Assembly (NCBI RefSeq): GCF_030129945.1
Contig: NZ_JARRAF010000004.1
Coordinates: 207,160 to 271,159, forward strand
Reading direction: 5' to 3'
Length of the DNA stretch: 64,000 nucleotides
Origin: Parachitinimonas caeni
GTDB taxonomy: Bacteria; Pseudomonadota; Gammaproteobacteria; Burkholderiales; Chitinimonadaceae
Under the pieces are notes generated by a model that did no database searches, had not been told where the DNA came from, and saw only the letters and a program-made list of their open reading frames with translations. This document shows, piece after piece, positions 26,177 to 34,791 of this stretch. Position 1 is the stretch's first letter. The number at the start of each line of letters is the position of its first letter. The position numbers and the translations under genes were made by a program.

Positions 26177-26196
26177 ATATATATGTGCGTATATAT
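26177..26196. promoter_or_regulatory. Operator palindrome of the toxin-antitoxin pair
   Basis: A 20-base imperfect palindrome, arms ATATATATG and CGTATATAT around TG (8 of 9 matching), 10 bases upstream of the antitoxin start. The T/A-rich core could also hold the -10 element. This suits binding by the AbrB-fold antitoxin. Confidence 0.55.
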
Positions 26197-26319
26197 TAGG
26201 CCATGTCAGGTCTGCCGTCAAAATTCGGTAATGTTTGCATTGGTTGCACGGGTTTTTTGTGCTGGCTGGCTGGCAAGGTAGAATCGGTTTTTTTGCACCT
26301 GATCGGAAGAAGTCGAATC

Positions 26320-27732
26320 ATGACCCGTAACGTTCGTACCCGTTTTGCTCCCTCGCCCACCGGCCTTTTGCACATTGGTGGCGTGCGTACCGCGTTGTTC
26401 AGCTGGGCCTATGCCCGCAAGCACGGTGGCACCTTTGTGCTGCGGATCGAGGACACGGACCTTGAACGTTCAACGCCCGAATCGGTACAAGCCATTCTGG
26501 ATGGCATGCAGTGGGTCGGTCTGGCCCATGACGAAGGCCCGTTCTACCAGATGCAGCGGATGGATCGTTATCGTGAGGTCGTCCAGCAGATGCTGGCTGC
26601 CGGTACCGCCTATTACTGCTACACCAGCAAGGAAGAGCTGGACCAGATGCGTGCGGAGATGGAAGCCCGTGGCGAAAAGGCGCGCTATGACCGCCGCTGG
26701 CGGCCAGAGCCGGGCAAAACCTTGCCCGAGCCACCCGCTGGCGTAAAGCCTGTGGTGCGCTTTCGCAACCCTGTTGACGGCGTAGTGGCCTGGGATGATG
26801 CCGTGAAGGGCCGCATCGAGATCAGCAACACCGAGCTGGATGATCTGATCATCGCCCGGCCCGATGGCACCCCCACCTACAATTTCTGTGTGGTGGTGGA
26901 CGATCTGGATATGGGCATTACCCATGTTCTGCGAGGGGATGATCACGTAAACAACACCCCGCGCCAGATCAATATTCTGTCCGCCTTGGGGGGTGAACTG
27001 CCGGTGTATGGGCACCTGCCGATGATTCTGAACCCGGATGGCTCGAAGATGAGCAAGCGTAAAGATCCGGTATCGGTGGTTGACTACGAAAAGAAAGGCA
27101 TTCTGCCCGAGGCGCTGCTGAACTATCTGGCCCGTCTGGGCTGGGGGCACGGCGATGATGAATATTTCACGCTGGATCAGTTCGTCGAGTGGTTTGATCT
27201 GGCCAATGTCAGCCCGAGTCCGTCACGGTTTGATCACAGCAAGCTGCAGTGGATCAATCAGCAGCATATGAAAGCCGCCGACAACAGCCGTCTGGCCACC
27301 CTGACCGCGCCGTTCCTGCTGGAGCGTGGGATTGAGCTTCAGGCAGGCCCGGCACTGGCGGACGTGATTGCGTTGTTGAAAGAGCGGGTAACCAATCTGG
27401 TCGATCTGGCCGAGCAGGCGGTGTACTTCTATCGCCACCAGGCTGCGCCCGCCGAGCTGGCTGAAAAACAACTGGGCGCCGAGGCACTGGCCATCCTGCG
27501 CAAATTACATGGCGCGCTGGCCGCGACGGATTGGCAAGCAGCCGCCCTTAATGATGCGATCAAAGCGTTTGTGGCAGCAGAGGGCGTGAAAATGGGTCAG
27601 GTGGGTATGCCGCTGCGGGCTGCTGTATGTGGCACGACCCAGACCCCGTCGCTGGACCTGACCCTGACTTTGCTGGGACAAGCAGAAACCTTGCGTCGCC
27701 TGGATAAGACCCTGACGGATGCTGGCGTTTGA
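26320..27732 (+). CDS. gltX: Glutamyl-tRNA synthetase
   Basis: A 470-residue class I aminoacyl-tRNA synthetase that charges tRNA-Glu. It has the HIGH-type motif [16 protein letters not shown], the KMSKS-type motif KMSKRKDPV, and typical connecting segments ([30 protein letters not shown]). ATG 26320 is preceded by GGAAGAAG; codons upstream are not synthetase-like. Length is standard. It is a single-gene unit with a strong terminator behind it. Confidence 0.95.
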   Translation: MTRNVRTRFAPSPTGLLHIGGVRTALFSWAYARKHGGTFVLRIEDTDLERSTPESVQAILDGMQWVGLAHDEGPFYQMQRMDRYREVVQQMLAAGTAYYCYTSKEELDQMRAEMEARGEKARYDRRWRPEPGKTLPEPPAGVKPVVRFRNPVDGVVAWDDAVKGRIEISNTELDDLIIARPDGTPTYNFCVVVDDLDMGITHVLRGDDHVNNTPRQINILSALGGELPVYGHLPMILNPDGSKMSKRKDPVSVVDYEKKGILPEALLNYLARLGWGHGDDEYFTLDQFVEWFDLANVSPSPSRFDHSKLQWINQQHMKAADNSRLATLTAPFLLERGIELQAGPALADVIALLKERVTNLVDLAEQAVYFYRHQAAPAELAEKQLGAEALAILRKLHGALAATDWQAAALNDAIKAFVAAEGVKMGQVGMPLRAAVCGTTQTPSLDLTLTLLGQAETLRRLDKTLTDAGV

Positions 27733-27785
27733 ACGCGGTCTGAGCAGTGGCTGATTACTCCCCTGCTTGTGAGGGAGGTTCGCCA

Positions 27786-27825
27786 AAAACAAAACAGCCC
27801 CGGTTCTCCGGGGCTGTTTTGTTTT
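27786..27825. terminator. Bidirectional rho-independent terminator
   Basis: A perfect 18-bp stem (AAAACAAAACAGCCCCGG and its complement) with loop TTCT, between gltX and the convergent Hsp70-like gene. Confidence 0.95.
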
Positions 27826-27855
27826 GGTGGCGAAGTTTGGGCGAACGGGCTTGCT

Positions 27856-29109
27856 TCAGCCATAGCGCTTTCGTGCCTCGACGGCCAGCCCGGCGCCAAT
27901 GCTGCCAAACAGGTCGCCTTCAACCGCCCGTGCTTCGGGGAGCAGGGCGCCAATGGTCTTGCGTAGATGCGGTACACCGCTGGAGCCGCCGGTAAAAAAT
28001 ACAGTATCGACATCCGCTGCCCGAATGCCGGCTGCTTGCAGAATGCCGGCTGCTGCATCTCTTACCTGCATGACTTCACCATCAATCGCGGCATCCAGTT
28101 CGCTACGGGTCAGGGCATGGCGCAGGCCAGGCTCGGCCATGTCGAGCGCCAGCTCGGTCTGGTCGGCACTGGACAGGGCGATCTTGGCTTCTTCAATGCG
28201 CATGGCCAGTTCGTGGCCGCTGCGGTTGGCGATGACTTTCAGCAGGCGCTCGAACTTGTCGCGCTCAACCACATCGCGTGAGAGATCTTGCAATTCAGAC
28301 CAGATGCGGCGGGTATAGACGAAGTTGATGGTGTGCCAGGTCGAGAGGTTGAAGTAGTAGCTATTGGGAATCTCTGCGTTATTGCGCAGACGGCTGCGGT
28401 AGCCGAGCAAGGGCATGACGGATGCCAGATTGAGCCGGCGATCAAGATCGGTTCCGCCAATGTGGACGCCGGCATTGGCCAGAATGTCACTTTGGCGATC
28501 ATCAACCTTGTGCCGCTCTGGTGAGAGGCGCAGCAACGAGAAGTCGGAGGTACCCCCGCCGATATCGACGATCAGGACCAGCTCTTCTTTCTGGATGGAT
28601 TCTTCGTAGTGCAGCGCTGCGGCAATCGGTTCGAACTGAAAGCTGACTTCCTTGAAACCAACCTTGCGCGCCACCTCTGCCAGGGTGAATTCGGCCAGTC
28701 GATCAGCTTCGATATTGTCATCGATGAAATGCACCGGGCGGCCGAAGACGGCGTGATCGAAAGAGCGACCGGCCTCGGTTTCGGCCCGTTGCTTCAGCTC
28801 ACCAATGAAATGGCCGAGCAGATCCCGAAAGGCCAGTGATCGACCATGTACCTCGGTCTGGCTATCCATCAGGCCGGTGCCCAGGATGCTCTTGAGCGAG
28901 CGCATCAGCCGGCCTTCATAGCCATCCAGATATTCAGCAATGGCTGCGCGACCAAATGATACCGAGTCTTCTTCGGCATTGAAGAACACCACACTGGGCA
29001 GGGTCGCCTTGCCACCCTCCAATGGGAGCAGGGCTGATACGCCAGGGCGCCACCACCCTACTGTGGAATTCGATGTGCCGAAATCCACGCCACAGGCTTT
29101 TGTCGCCAT
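27856..29109 (-). CDS. Hsp70-family protein, YegD-like
   Basis: A 417-residue actin-fold ATPase. It has the nucleotide-site signatures of Hsp70: phosphate-1 loop GVDFGTSNSTVGW near residue 6, phosphate-2 loop VDIGGGTSDFSLL near residue 200, and the adenosine motif FTGGSSGVPHLR near residue 375. It ends there, with no substrate-binding domain or linker, as in E. coli YegD, a putative chaperone with unknown clients. GGAGAGCAGC precedes ATG 29109; the longer frame upstream is not family-like. It is divergent from holB and stands alone. Confidence 0.88.
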   Translation of the reverse strand: MATKACGVDFGTSNSTVGWWRPGVSALLPLEGGKATLPSVVFFNAEEDSVSFGRAAIAEYLDGYEGRLMRSLKSILGTGLMDSQTEVHGRSLAFRDLLGHFIGELKQRAETEAGRSFDHAVFGRPVHFIDDNIEADRLAEFTLAEVARKVGFKEVSFQFEPIAAALHYEESIQKEELVLIVDIGGGTSDFSLLRLSPERHKVDDRQSDILANAGVHIGGTDLDRRLNLASVMPLLGYRSRLRNNAEIPNSYYFNLSTWHTINFVYTRRIWSELQDLSRDVVERDKFERLLKVIANRSGHELAMRIEEAKIALSSADQTELALDMAEPGLRHALTRSELDAAIDGEVMQVRDAAAGILQAAGIRAADVDTVFFTGGSSGVPHLRKTIGALLPEARAVEGDLFGSIGAGLAVEARKRYG

Positions 29110-29326
29110 GCTGCTCTCCTTGTCATGTGTGCTATGTAAAGCGGGGGGCGGGATTCTACCGAGCTCGCCCCGGCATGACAAGAAATCCCGTAGATTCAGA
29201 GGGTTTTCAAATTTGCCGCCTGGTGCGCAGGGGCGGGGGAACGGCGAGGGGAGGGCGTGGTTCAGACGGGGCGGGCTGGCACCGGTATACTGCGGGCCAG
29301 TTGACCATTCAAACCCATCTGATCCC

Positions 29327-30340
29327 ATGTATTTTCCCTGGCACGACGCGCAATGGCGATTGCTGAGCGCAGACCTCAACCGCCTGCCGCACGCCCTGTT
29401 GCTGACTGGCGAAGCCGGAATCGGCAAACGGGCTTTGGCGCAGACCCTGGCCAAGGCCCTGCTGTGTGAGTCTGGTACTGCCGACGCCGCCAAACCTTGT
29501 GGCCGGTGCGAGGGGTGCCACTGGTTCGACGCCGGCAATCATCCCGACTTTCGCTTGCTGGCACCGGCTGCCGACGAGGCTGGCGATGACGAGGAGGGGG
29601 GTAAGGCAAAGAAGAAGCCCTCGCAGTACATCACCATTGATCAGATTCGTGAGCTGGCGGATTTCGTCAATATCAGCTCGCATCGGGCAGGGCGCCGAAT
29701 CACGCTGATTGCACCGGCGGAAGCCATGAATGTCGCTGCCGCCAATGCGCTGCTCAAGACTCTGGAAGAGCCACCTGCCGACGCTTTGTTCATTCTGGTC
29801 AGCCACCATTGGCGACGCCTGTTACCTACCATCGTCAGCCGTTGCCGTCGCTACGCTATGCCGGTCCCTGCCGAGGCGCCTGCACTGGCCTGGCTGGAGG
29901 CTCAGGGCCTGGCTCATGCTGCTGATCACCTTGCTCATGCCGGTGGTGCGCCATTGCTGGCGTTGGCGGAGGCGGATCATGACTTGATGGTGGCACGTAA
30001 GGAGTTGATTGCCGAGCTGGCGGCACCCCGTCAGTTGGAACCGCTGGCGACCGCCGAGCGGCTCGACCGGCAAAAGCTTGATCCGGCAGAAGTGATTGAC
30101 TGGCTGGCGAGATGGGTGTTCGATCTGGCTGGTTTGAGCCTTGCCGACAAAATCCGCTATTATCCCGACAAGCGGCAGAGTGTTGCCGAACTGGCCTCCC
30201 GGCTTGATCCTATCCGCCTGATGCGCTACGCCGACAGTGTGCGCGAGGCGCGAGCCTTGGCCCATCACCCATTAAATAACCGACTGGTGTACGAACAGCT
30301 ATTGTTCGGTTATCTGCAAGCAATCAGACCGGCGCGCTAA
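29327..30340 (+). CDS. holB: DNA polymerase III subunit delta'
   Basis: A 337-residue clamp-loader delta' subunit. It has Walker-A-like GEAGIGKRALAQ, the zinc-site cysteines CGRCEGC spaced with an earlier cysteine (as in DnaX/HolB), the sensor-1-like ANALLKTLEEPP, and SRC near residue 165. A lysine- and acid-rich insertion (residues 85-100) follows the zinc region. It starts at ATG 29327 and is followed by pilZ after 29 bases, the usual proteobacterial order holB-pilZ-tatD. Confidence 0.92.
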   Translation: MYFPWHDAQWRLLSADLNRLPHALLLTGEAGIGKRALAQTLAKALLCESGTADAAKPCGRCEGCHWFDAGNHPDFRLLAPAADEAGDDEEGGKAKKKPSQYITIDQIRELADFVNISSHRAGRRITLIAPAEAMNVAAANALLKTLEEPPADALFILVSHHWRRLLPTIVSRCRRYAMPVPAEAPALAWLEAQGLAHAADHLAHAGGAPLLALAEADHDLMVARKELIAELAAPRQLEPLATAERLDRQKLDPAEVIDWLARWVFDLAGLSLADKIRYYPDKRQSVAELASRLDPIRLMRYADSVREARALAHHPLNNRLVYEQLLFGYLQAIRPAR

Positions 30341-30369
30341 TTGCGCGTGCTGTTTTCAGGAGAGTTCCC

Positions 30370-30750
30370 ATGGCTGAAGCGCCCAAACCGACCCCCGCCG
30401 CAGCAGCTGCTGGCCGCCCAGGTGTGCTGTCGCTCAGCATCAAGGAAAAAGCTGCGCTGTTTGCGGCTTACATGCCGTTTGTCAAAGGGGGAGGGATGTT
30501 CATCCCGACTTCCCGGCCTTACAAGATTGGCGATGAAGTGTTCATGCTGCTGTCTCTCATGGATGATCCGGCACGGATTGCCGTGAGCGGTCATGTCGTG
30601 TGGATCACGCCACAAGGGGCGCATGGCAATCGTACCCAGGGCATCGGTGTGCAGTTCTCCTCGAACGAGGCCGGTGGCCAGGCGCGTGCCAAGATCGAGG
30701 TGCTGCTGGGTGGTGCCCTGCAATCAACCCGCACCACCCACACCATGTAG
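30370..30750 (+). CDS. pilZ: Type IV pilus assembly protein PilZ
   Basis: A 126-residue PilZ of the pilus-biogenesis type: the core VLSLSIKEKAALFAAYMPFV, then GGGMFIPTSRPYKIGDEVF and IGVQFSSNEAG. It lacks the R-x3-R arginines needed for c-di-GMP, as in Pseudomonas PilZ, and acts in the cytosol with PilB/FimX-type partners. AGGAGAG sits upstream of the ATG. It is placed between holB and tatD as in many beta- and gammaproteobacteria. Confidence 0.93.
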   Translation: MAEAPKPTPAAAAAGRPGVLSLSIKEKAALFAAYMPFVKGGGMFIPTSRPYKIGDEVFMLLSLMDDPARIAVSGHVVWITPQGAHGNRTQGIGVQFSSNEAGGQARAKIEVLLGGALQSTRTTHTM

Positions 30751-30809
30751 TTCAACCTGCCATCCAGTGCCGGGTGGCATTTGCCACCCATTAAAACTGC
30801 TATTTCTAG

Positions 30810-31586
30810 ATGTTCATTGATTCTCACTGCCATATCGATTTTCCCGAGCTCGCTGAAAAGATAGACGCGCTGCAAGACGCCATGCGTGCCAATCAAGTCA
30901 GTCATGCGCTGTGCATTTCAGTCAATCTGGCCGGCCTGCCCGGCGTGCTGGATATGGCAGAGCGCTTTGACAATGTATTTGCCACGGTGGGTGTGCACCC
31001 CGATTATGAAGATTGCGAAGAGCCTTCTGTCGAGCGGCTGGTAGCGTTGGCCAAGCATCCGCGAGTGGTGGGTATTGGCGAAACCGGGCTTGATTACTAT
31101 CGCCTGACCGGTGATCTGGAGTGGCAGCGTGAGCGCTTTCGCGTACACATCCGTGCTGCGCGCCAGACCGGCCTGCCGTTGATTGTCCATACTCGTTCTT
31201 CCGCAGAAGATACCTTGCGCATTCTGGAGGAAGAAGGTGCGGCGGAGGTGGGTGGGGTGATGCACTGCTTTACCGAAAACCGTGAAGTGGCTGCGGCGGC
31301 GATTGCGCTGAACTTTCACATTTCGCTGTCTGGTATTGTCACTTTCAAGAATGCGGTGGAGCTCAAGGAGGTCGCCCGCAGCATTCCACTGGAACGGATG
31401 TTGATCGAAACCGACTCGCCTTATCTGGCGCCGGTGCCCTTTCGTGGCAAGACTAACCACCCAGCCCTGGTCAAGCATGTTGCCGAGCACATTGCCGATC
31501 TGCGCGGGGTGCCGTTGGCGACCATTGCCGAAGCCACTACCCGTAACTTTATCCGCCTGTTTAAACCGCCAGGACTATCGCAATGA
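30810..31586 (+). CDS. TatD-family metal-dependent hydrolase (YcfH-type)
   Basis: A 258-residue TIM-barrel DNase/hydrolase. Metal-site motifs are DSHCHIDF at the start, GETGLDYY near residue 92, LPLIVHTR, MHCFTEN, and ETDSPYLAP at the end. TatD-family proteins act on DNA 3' ends; the YcfH branch commonly follows holB-pilZ. The following gene starts inside its stop codon. No strong Shine-Dalgarno is visible before ATG 30810. Confidence 0.92.
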   Translation: MFIDSHCHIDFPELAEKIDALQDAMRANQVSHALCISVNLAGLPGVLDMAERFDNVFATVGVHPDYEDCEEPSVERLVALAKHPRVVGIGETGLDYYRLTGDLEWQRERFRVHIRAARQTGLPLIVHTRSSAEDTLRILEEEGAAEVGGVMHCFTENREVAAAAIALNFHISLSGIVTFKNAVELKEVARSIPLERMLIETDSPYLAPVPFRGKTNHPALVKHVAEHIADLRGVPLATIAEATTRNFIRLFKPPGLSQ

Positions 31587-32350
31587 ACGTAGAGGTGCTG
31601 TGTCTGGGTGTCGGGTCCAGTGGCGGTTCGCCCGCGCTGGGATGCCGTTGCCCAACCTGCACTTCTGCCGATCCACGCAATCAGCGCACCCGTTGTTCAG
31701 CTGTGATGCGTGCAGGCGGCCTCAACTTTCTGATTGATACCGGGCCAGACCTGCGGCAGCAGGCCCTGCGGGAAAACCTGCTGCAAGTCGATGCGGTGCT
31801 CTACACCCATCCGCATGCCGATCATATGAATGGCATCGACGATCTGCGGGCCTTCTGTTACCTGAATCGTGCCCCAATGCCGGTATTCGGCAATGCCTTT
31901 ACCATGCAGGATATTCGCAGCCGGTTTTACTACACCACGCTGCCGCCTGCCCCCTACTGGGATAAGCCTTCCCTGCAACTGACTGCGGTGGATGGCCCTT
32001 TTACCCATCGCGGGGTGATGATCACCCCCATCCCTTTGCTGCATGGAAAATGGCCGATCTTCGGCTTTCGCATCGGCAATGCGGCCTTTCTCACCGATGT
32101 TTCCGAGATCCCGGAAGCCAGCTTCCCGTTGCTGGAGGGACTGGACGTTCTGCTGCTCGATTGCCTGAAAGCCAAGCCCTATCCCACCCACTTTGGTCTG
32201 GATCAGGCGTTGGCGGCCGCTGCGCGCATCGCTGCCCGCCGAACCGTGCTGATTCATATGACCCACGAGCTGGAATACCACGCCACCAATGCCTTGCTGC
32301 CTGCTGGTGTTGAGCTGGCCTACGACGGTATGCGCCTGAGCGCCGAATAA
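31583..32350 (+). CDS. MBL-fold metallo-hydrolase, PhnP-like
   Basis: A 255-residue metallo-beta-lactamase-fold protein of the PhnP group. The metal motif is THPHADHMNGID near residue 75, with the second HGK and the later HMTHE. An N-terminal cysteine cluster (GCRCPTC, residues 22-28) matches the structural zinc site of PhnP. PhnP itself is a cyclic phosphodiesterase in phosphonate breakdown, but orthologs in this locus (after tatD) occur without phn genes and probably have a general role. It overlaps tatD by four bases. Confidence 0.88.
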   Translation: MNVEVLCLGVGSSGGSPALGCRCPTCTSADPRNQRTRCSAVMRAGGLNFLIDTGPDLRQQALRENLLQVDAVLYTHPHADHMNGIDDLRAFCYLNRAPMPVFGNAFTMQDIRSRFYYTTLPPAPYWDKPSLQLTAVDGPFTHRGVMITPIPLLHGKWPIFGFRIGNAAFLTDVSEIPEASFPLLEGLDVLLLDCLKAKPYPTHFGLDQALAAAARIAARRTVLIHMTHELEYHATNALLPAGVELAYDGMRLSAE

Positions 32351-32997
32351 GCCCCCCTGGTCGGCGCTTCCATCTGGACCGGCCATCAGCCCTGCGACAA
32401 GCCATGCACGGGTTGTAGTCAGGTGCCTCCTCTTGATCAGACTCCTGAGTGATTGGGCTGTCTGTAAGCTGACATTCCTATCGCCAAAAAAACCACACTT
32501 CGCCGGTTCCGGTGGGGTGCTCCCATCCCTTTCTTGTTCGAAGCAGTAGACCGCATTCTTGCTGGGGCATCAGTAGATATCCGTTTGATTGTTCTACTAA
32601 ATATGCCTGCATTGTCCGCATCTGACGCCAATTGGCCTCCTGCTTGATACGCCAATTTACCCATAAAGGTAAAAATTCTTTCTTTGTAATAAATGTGTGC
32701 AATGCGCACAGTCAAAGAAAATGAATCATGTAAAATTTCAGAACAATATGTAAGATGCAGGCCCCTGATGCTTGCTGATTCCTTACAAAATCTGAATTTT
32801 CTTGTAATCGACACTGGCCAAAATGTGATTAGGCTTAAGCAATCTGCGCCCCCAGGGGCGAGGCGCTGGTGTCGGATATCTCCAGCTTTTGCACGATAAT
32901 TCGGCTGTTTTGCATGAAAGTCGGAACGTAATACTGTCTAACAAATAAATTTTCAGATGAATGCTTGGAAGTGGGGAGTGATTACATTCTCATGACG
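32351..32997. other. AT-rich non-coding region before the NRPS-PKS cluster
   Basis: The gap 32351-33165 is 815 bases and clearly AT-richer than the flanking genes, especially after 32600. A minus-strand frame 32478-32702 (74 residues, TTG start, Trp-rich end EVWFFWR) is the only coding candidate; it has no recognised family and no good ribosome site, so I do not call it. The region most likely holds the promoter of the cluster and marks the boundary of the inserted cluster. Confidence 0.5.
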
Positions 32998-33026
32998 TTG
33001 TCACTGAAAATATTTACATATAGCAT
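32998..33026 (+). promoter_or_regulatory. Candidate sigma-70 promoter of the NRPS-PKS operon
   Basis: TTGTCA (32998-33003) and TAGCAT (33021-33026) are separated by exactly 17 bases, matching 5 of 6 and 4 of 6 consensus positions. It would start transcription about 130 bases before the ACP gene. A second TTGACA lies at 33037 but has no good -10 partner. Confidence 0.35.
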
Positions 33027-33165
33027 AACAATGTCGTTGACATTATTTGGTGTAAATATGGCTATCTGACTGATGTTTGGTGATGTTTTGTCATCTTTCA
33101 TCAAATAGGCCGTGTTTGGTTGTTGAAAATAAGATTTAAGCCCTCAAAGAAAGTGTCAAACATTT

Positions 33166-33417
33166 ATGGACGTGTTCGCTCGTAAGAAGTTGGTCTCTGA
33201 CTATTTTTTCAAGCTCGCTGGCAAGCAGGATCTGGATGAGGCGATCGATATTTTCGAGACAGGCCTTGTCAACTCGCTGGCTACCATCCAGCTGATTTCT
33301 TTCCTCGAAAAGAACTTCAAAATCAAAGTTGAAATTGATGATCTGGATCGGGCCAACTTCCGCAGCATTCAGGCGGTCTGCGGCTTTCTCGACAGGAAGG
33401 TTGCTGTCAATGCTTAA
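33166..33417 (+). CDS. Free acyl/peptidyl carrier protein
   Basis: An 83-residue four-helix carrier protein. The phosphopantetheine serine is Ser37 in GLVNSLATIQL (the usual D-S-L reads N-S-L). It is the first gene of the cluster. Its stop overlaps the start of the acyl-CoA dehydrogenase-like gene by eight bases, and a free serine-type adenylation domain follows. In zwittermicin (ZmaH) and colibactin (ClbE) a free carrier of this kind holds the seryl group while it is oxidised to the aminomalonyl extender. I infer the same use here from gene company; the sequence alone only shows a carrier protein. Confidence 0.9.
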   Translation: MDVFARKKLVSDYFFKLAGKQDLDEAIDIFETGLVNSLATIQLISFLEKNFKIKVEIDDLDRANFRSIQAVCGFLDRKVAVNA

Positions 33418-34573
33418 CCGGTTTCTGATCCCCGCGCAGAACGCATACCTGCAGGCGTTCGAGGATTTTGCAGCGACAGAAGTCGCGCCTTTTGCCGATG
33501 CGTGGGACTTGCAGGAAGCCACCCCCCACGCAGTGGTACAGGCTCTGGCCAGCAAGGGCTGGCTGGGTGGCCTGGCCAAGCCGGAAAACGGCGGGCTGGG
33601 TTTTGATGCGACGACCTTTGGCTTGCTCAACATGGCGATTGGTGCAGGTAGCGGTTCGCTGACTGGCTTGCTCAATGTGCACTCGATGGTGCTGAAAACC
33701 ATCGAAGACTGGGGAACTGCTGAGCAGAAGCAGCGGTTCTTGCCTGCCCTGGTAAAAGGGGAGCTGCTTGGTGCCTTTGCGCAGACCGAAGTCGCTGCCG
33801 GCGGCGATTCGACCAATCTTGGAACCCGCTTTGAAGTGCAGGGCGACGCGCTGACCATTACCGGACAGAAAACCTGGATTACCTACGCACAGATTGCCGA
33901 TCTGTTTCTGGTGTTCGGCAAGCTGCAAGGGCTTGATACGGCAGTGCTGGTGCCCCGTAGCACTCCCGGCCTGACCGTGACCCCCAAGAAGAACATGCTG
34001 GGCTTCAAGAGTGCCGGGTTGGCGATTCTGGATTTTGCCGATTGCAAGGTGCCGGTAAGCCATATCGTCGGCAAGCCGGGGTTCGGCCAAAGCCTGATCT
34101 CGACAGCCGCTCTGGACTACGGCCGGATCAGCGTGGCCTGGGCGGCGTTGGGTGTGCAGCAGGCGGCGCTGGCGGCTTCGGCACATCGGGCGCGCGCACG
34201 TTCCACCTTCGGCACCCTGCTGGCGGATCAGGGCATCATCCGTGGTTATCTGGCTGATATGTCAGGCAATCTGCTGGCATCGCAGCTGGTTTGTCTGTCG
34301 GCGACCCGAGCCAAGGAAGCACGCGAAGAAGATGCGCTGGAGCAGATTCTGCAAGCCAAGCTGCTGGCATCGCAACGGGCGGGCGAAGCGGCCGATAAAG
34401 CGGTGCAGATTCATGGCGGACATGGTTGTGATGAAGCCAATGGCGTCAGCCGTCTGTATCGCGACGCCAAGATTCTGCAGGTGGTTGAAGGCAGTAACGA
34501 GCTGCAGAAGATGCTGATTGGCCGTGCGGTTTGCGACCGCTATCACAACGGAACGGCGTCGGCGTTTTCATAG
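33410..34573 (+). CDS. Acyl-CoA dehydrogenase-like flavoprotein acting on carrier-bound substrate
   Basis: A 387-residue acyl-CoA dehydrogenase fold. Helical N-domain, FAD-site FAQTEVAAGGDST and ITGQKTWIT, and the C-domain end YRDAKILQVVEGSNELQ, with the catalytic base at Glu360. A CoA-independent, carrier-bound substrate is expected because the gene is translationally coupled to the carrier protein before it. ZmaI and ClbF, which oxidise the carrier-bound seryl-derived intermediate in aminomalonyl-ACP formation, are the nearest functional models. AGGAAGG precedes ATG 33410. The partner 3-hydroxyacyl-CoA-dehydrogenase-type enzyme (ZmaG/ClbD) is not in the window. Confidence 0.85.
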   Translation: MLNRFLIPAQNAYLQAFEDFAATEVAPFADAWDLQEATPHAVVQALASKGWLGGLAKPENGGLGFDATTFGLLNMAIGAGSGSLTGLLNVHSMVLKTIEDWGTAEQKQRFLPALVKGELLGAFAQTEVAAGGDSTNLGTRFEVQGDALTITGQKTWITYAQIADLFLVFGKLQGLDTAVLVPRSTPGLTVTPKKNMLGFKSAGLAILDFADCKVPVSHIVGKPGFGQSLISTAALDYGRISVAWAALGVQQAALAASAHRARARSTFGTLLADQGIIRGYLADMSGNLLASQLVCLSATRAKEAREEDALEQILQAKLLASQRAGEAADKAVQIHGGHGCDEANGVSRLYRDAKILQVVEGSNELQKMLIGRAVCDRYHNGTASAFS

Positions 34574-34593
34574 CCGCCTGTCTACAAGCGCTC

Positions 34594-34661
34594 ATCCTCT
34601 GACCCTGGTTCATGACAGCCCCCGATGGGGGAGTTGCGAGTCAGGGTCGTCCGAAGAGGAT
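34594..34661. promoter_or_regulatory. Large intercistronic stem-loop
   Basis: ATCCTCTGACCCTG (34594-34607) pairs with CAGGGTC (34642-34648) and AGAGGAT (34655-34661) across a 6-base bulge. An inner hairpin CCCCC-GAT-GGGGG (34619-34631) sits in the loop. There is no T run, so it is not an ordinary terminator. It fills the only sizeable gap inside the operon (34574-34791) and could tune expression of the downstream genes relative to the ACP and dehydrogenase. Confidence 0.5.
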
Positions 34662-34791
34662 CACTACCTGAATGATTTTTCATTCGGCCAGCGGGCCGAA
34701 GGGCCGCGTATTGCCTGCAGATTTGCATTGGCCGGGTGTTGGTAACGCAGCAAGAAAGCTCACAAAGCCAGCAGGCGGAGGACATCTCATC

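Noticed and set aside
28940..29326. N-terminal extension of the holB frame and the matching extension of the Hsp70-like frame (29110-29538)
   Set aside because: The two extensions overlap each other on opposite strands; the domains and ribosome-binding sites support the shorter starts at 29327 and 29109.
32437..32814. Minus-strand frames of 74 and 125 residues in the AT-rich gap
   Set aside because: No family, weak starts, no ribosome-binding site; mentioned only in the gap description.
33037..33066. TTGACA at 33037 as main promoter of the cluster
   Set aside because: At 16-18 bases downstream there is no acceptable -10 box; TTGTCA-N17-TAGCAT just upstream fits better.
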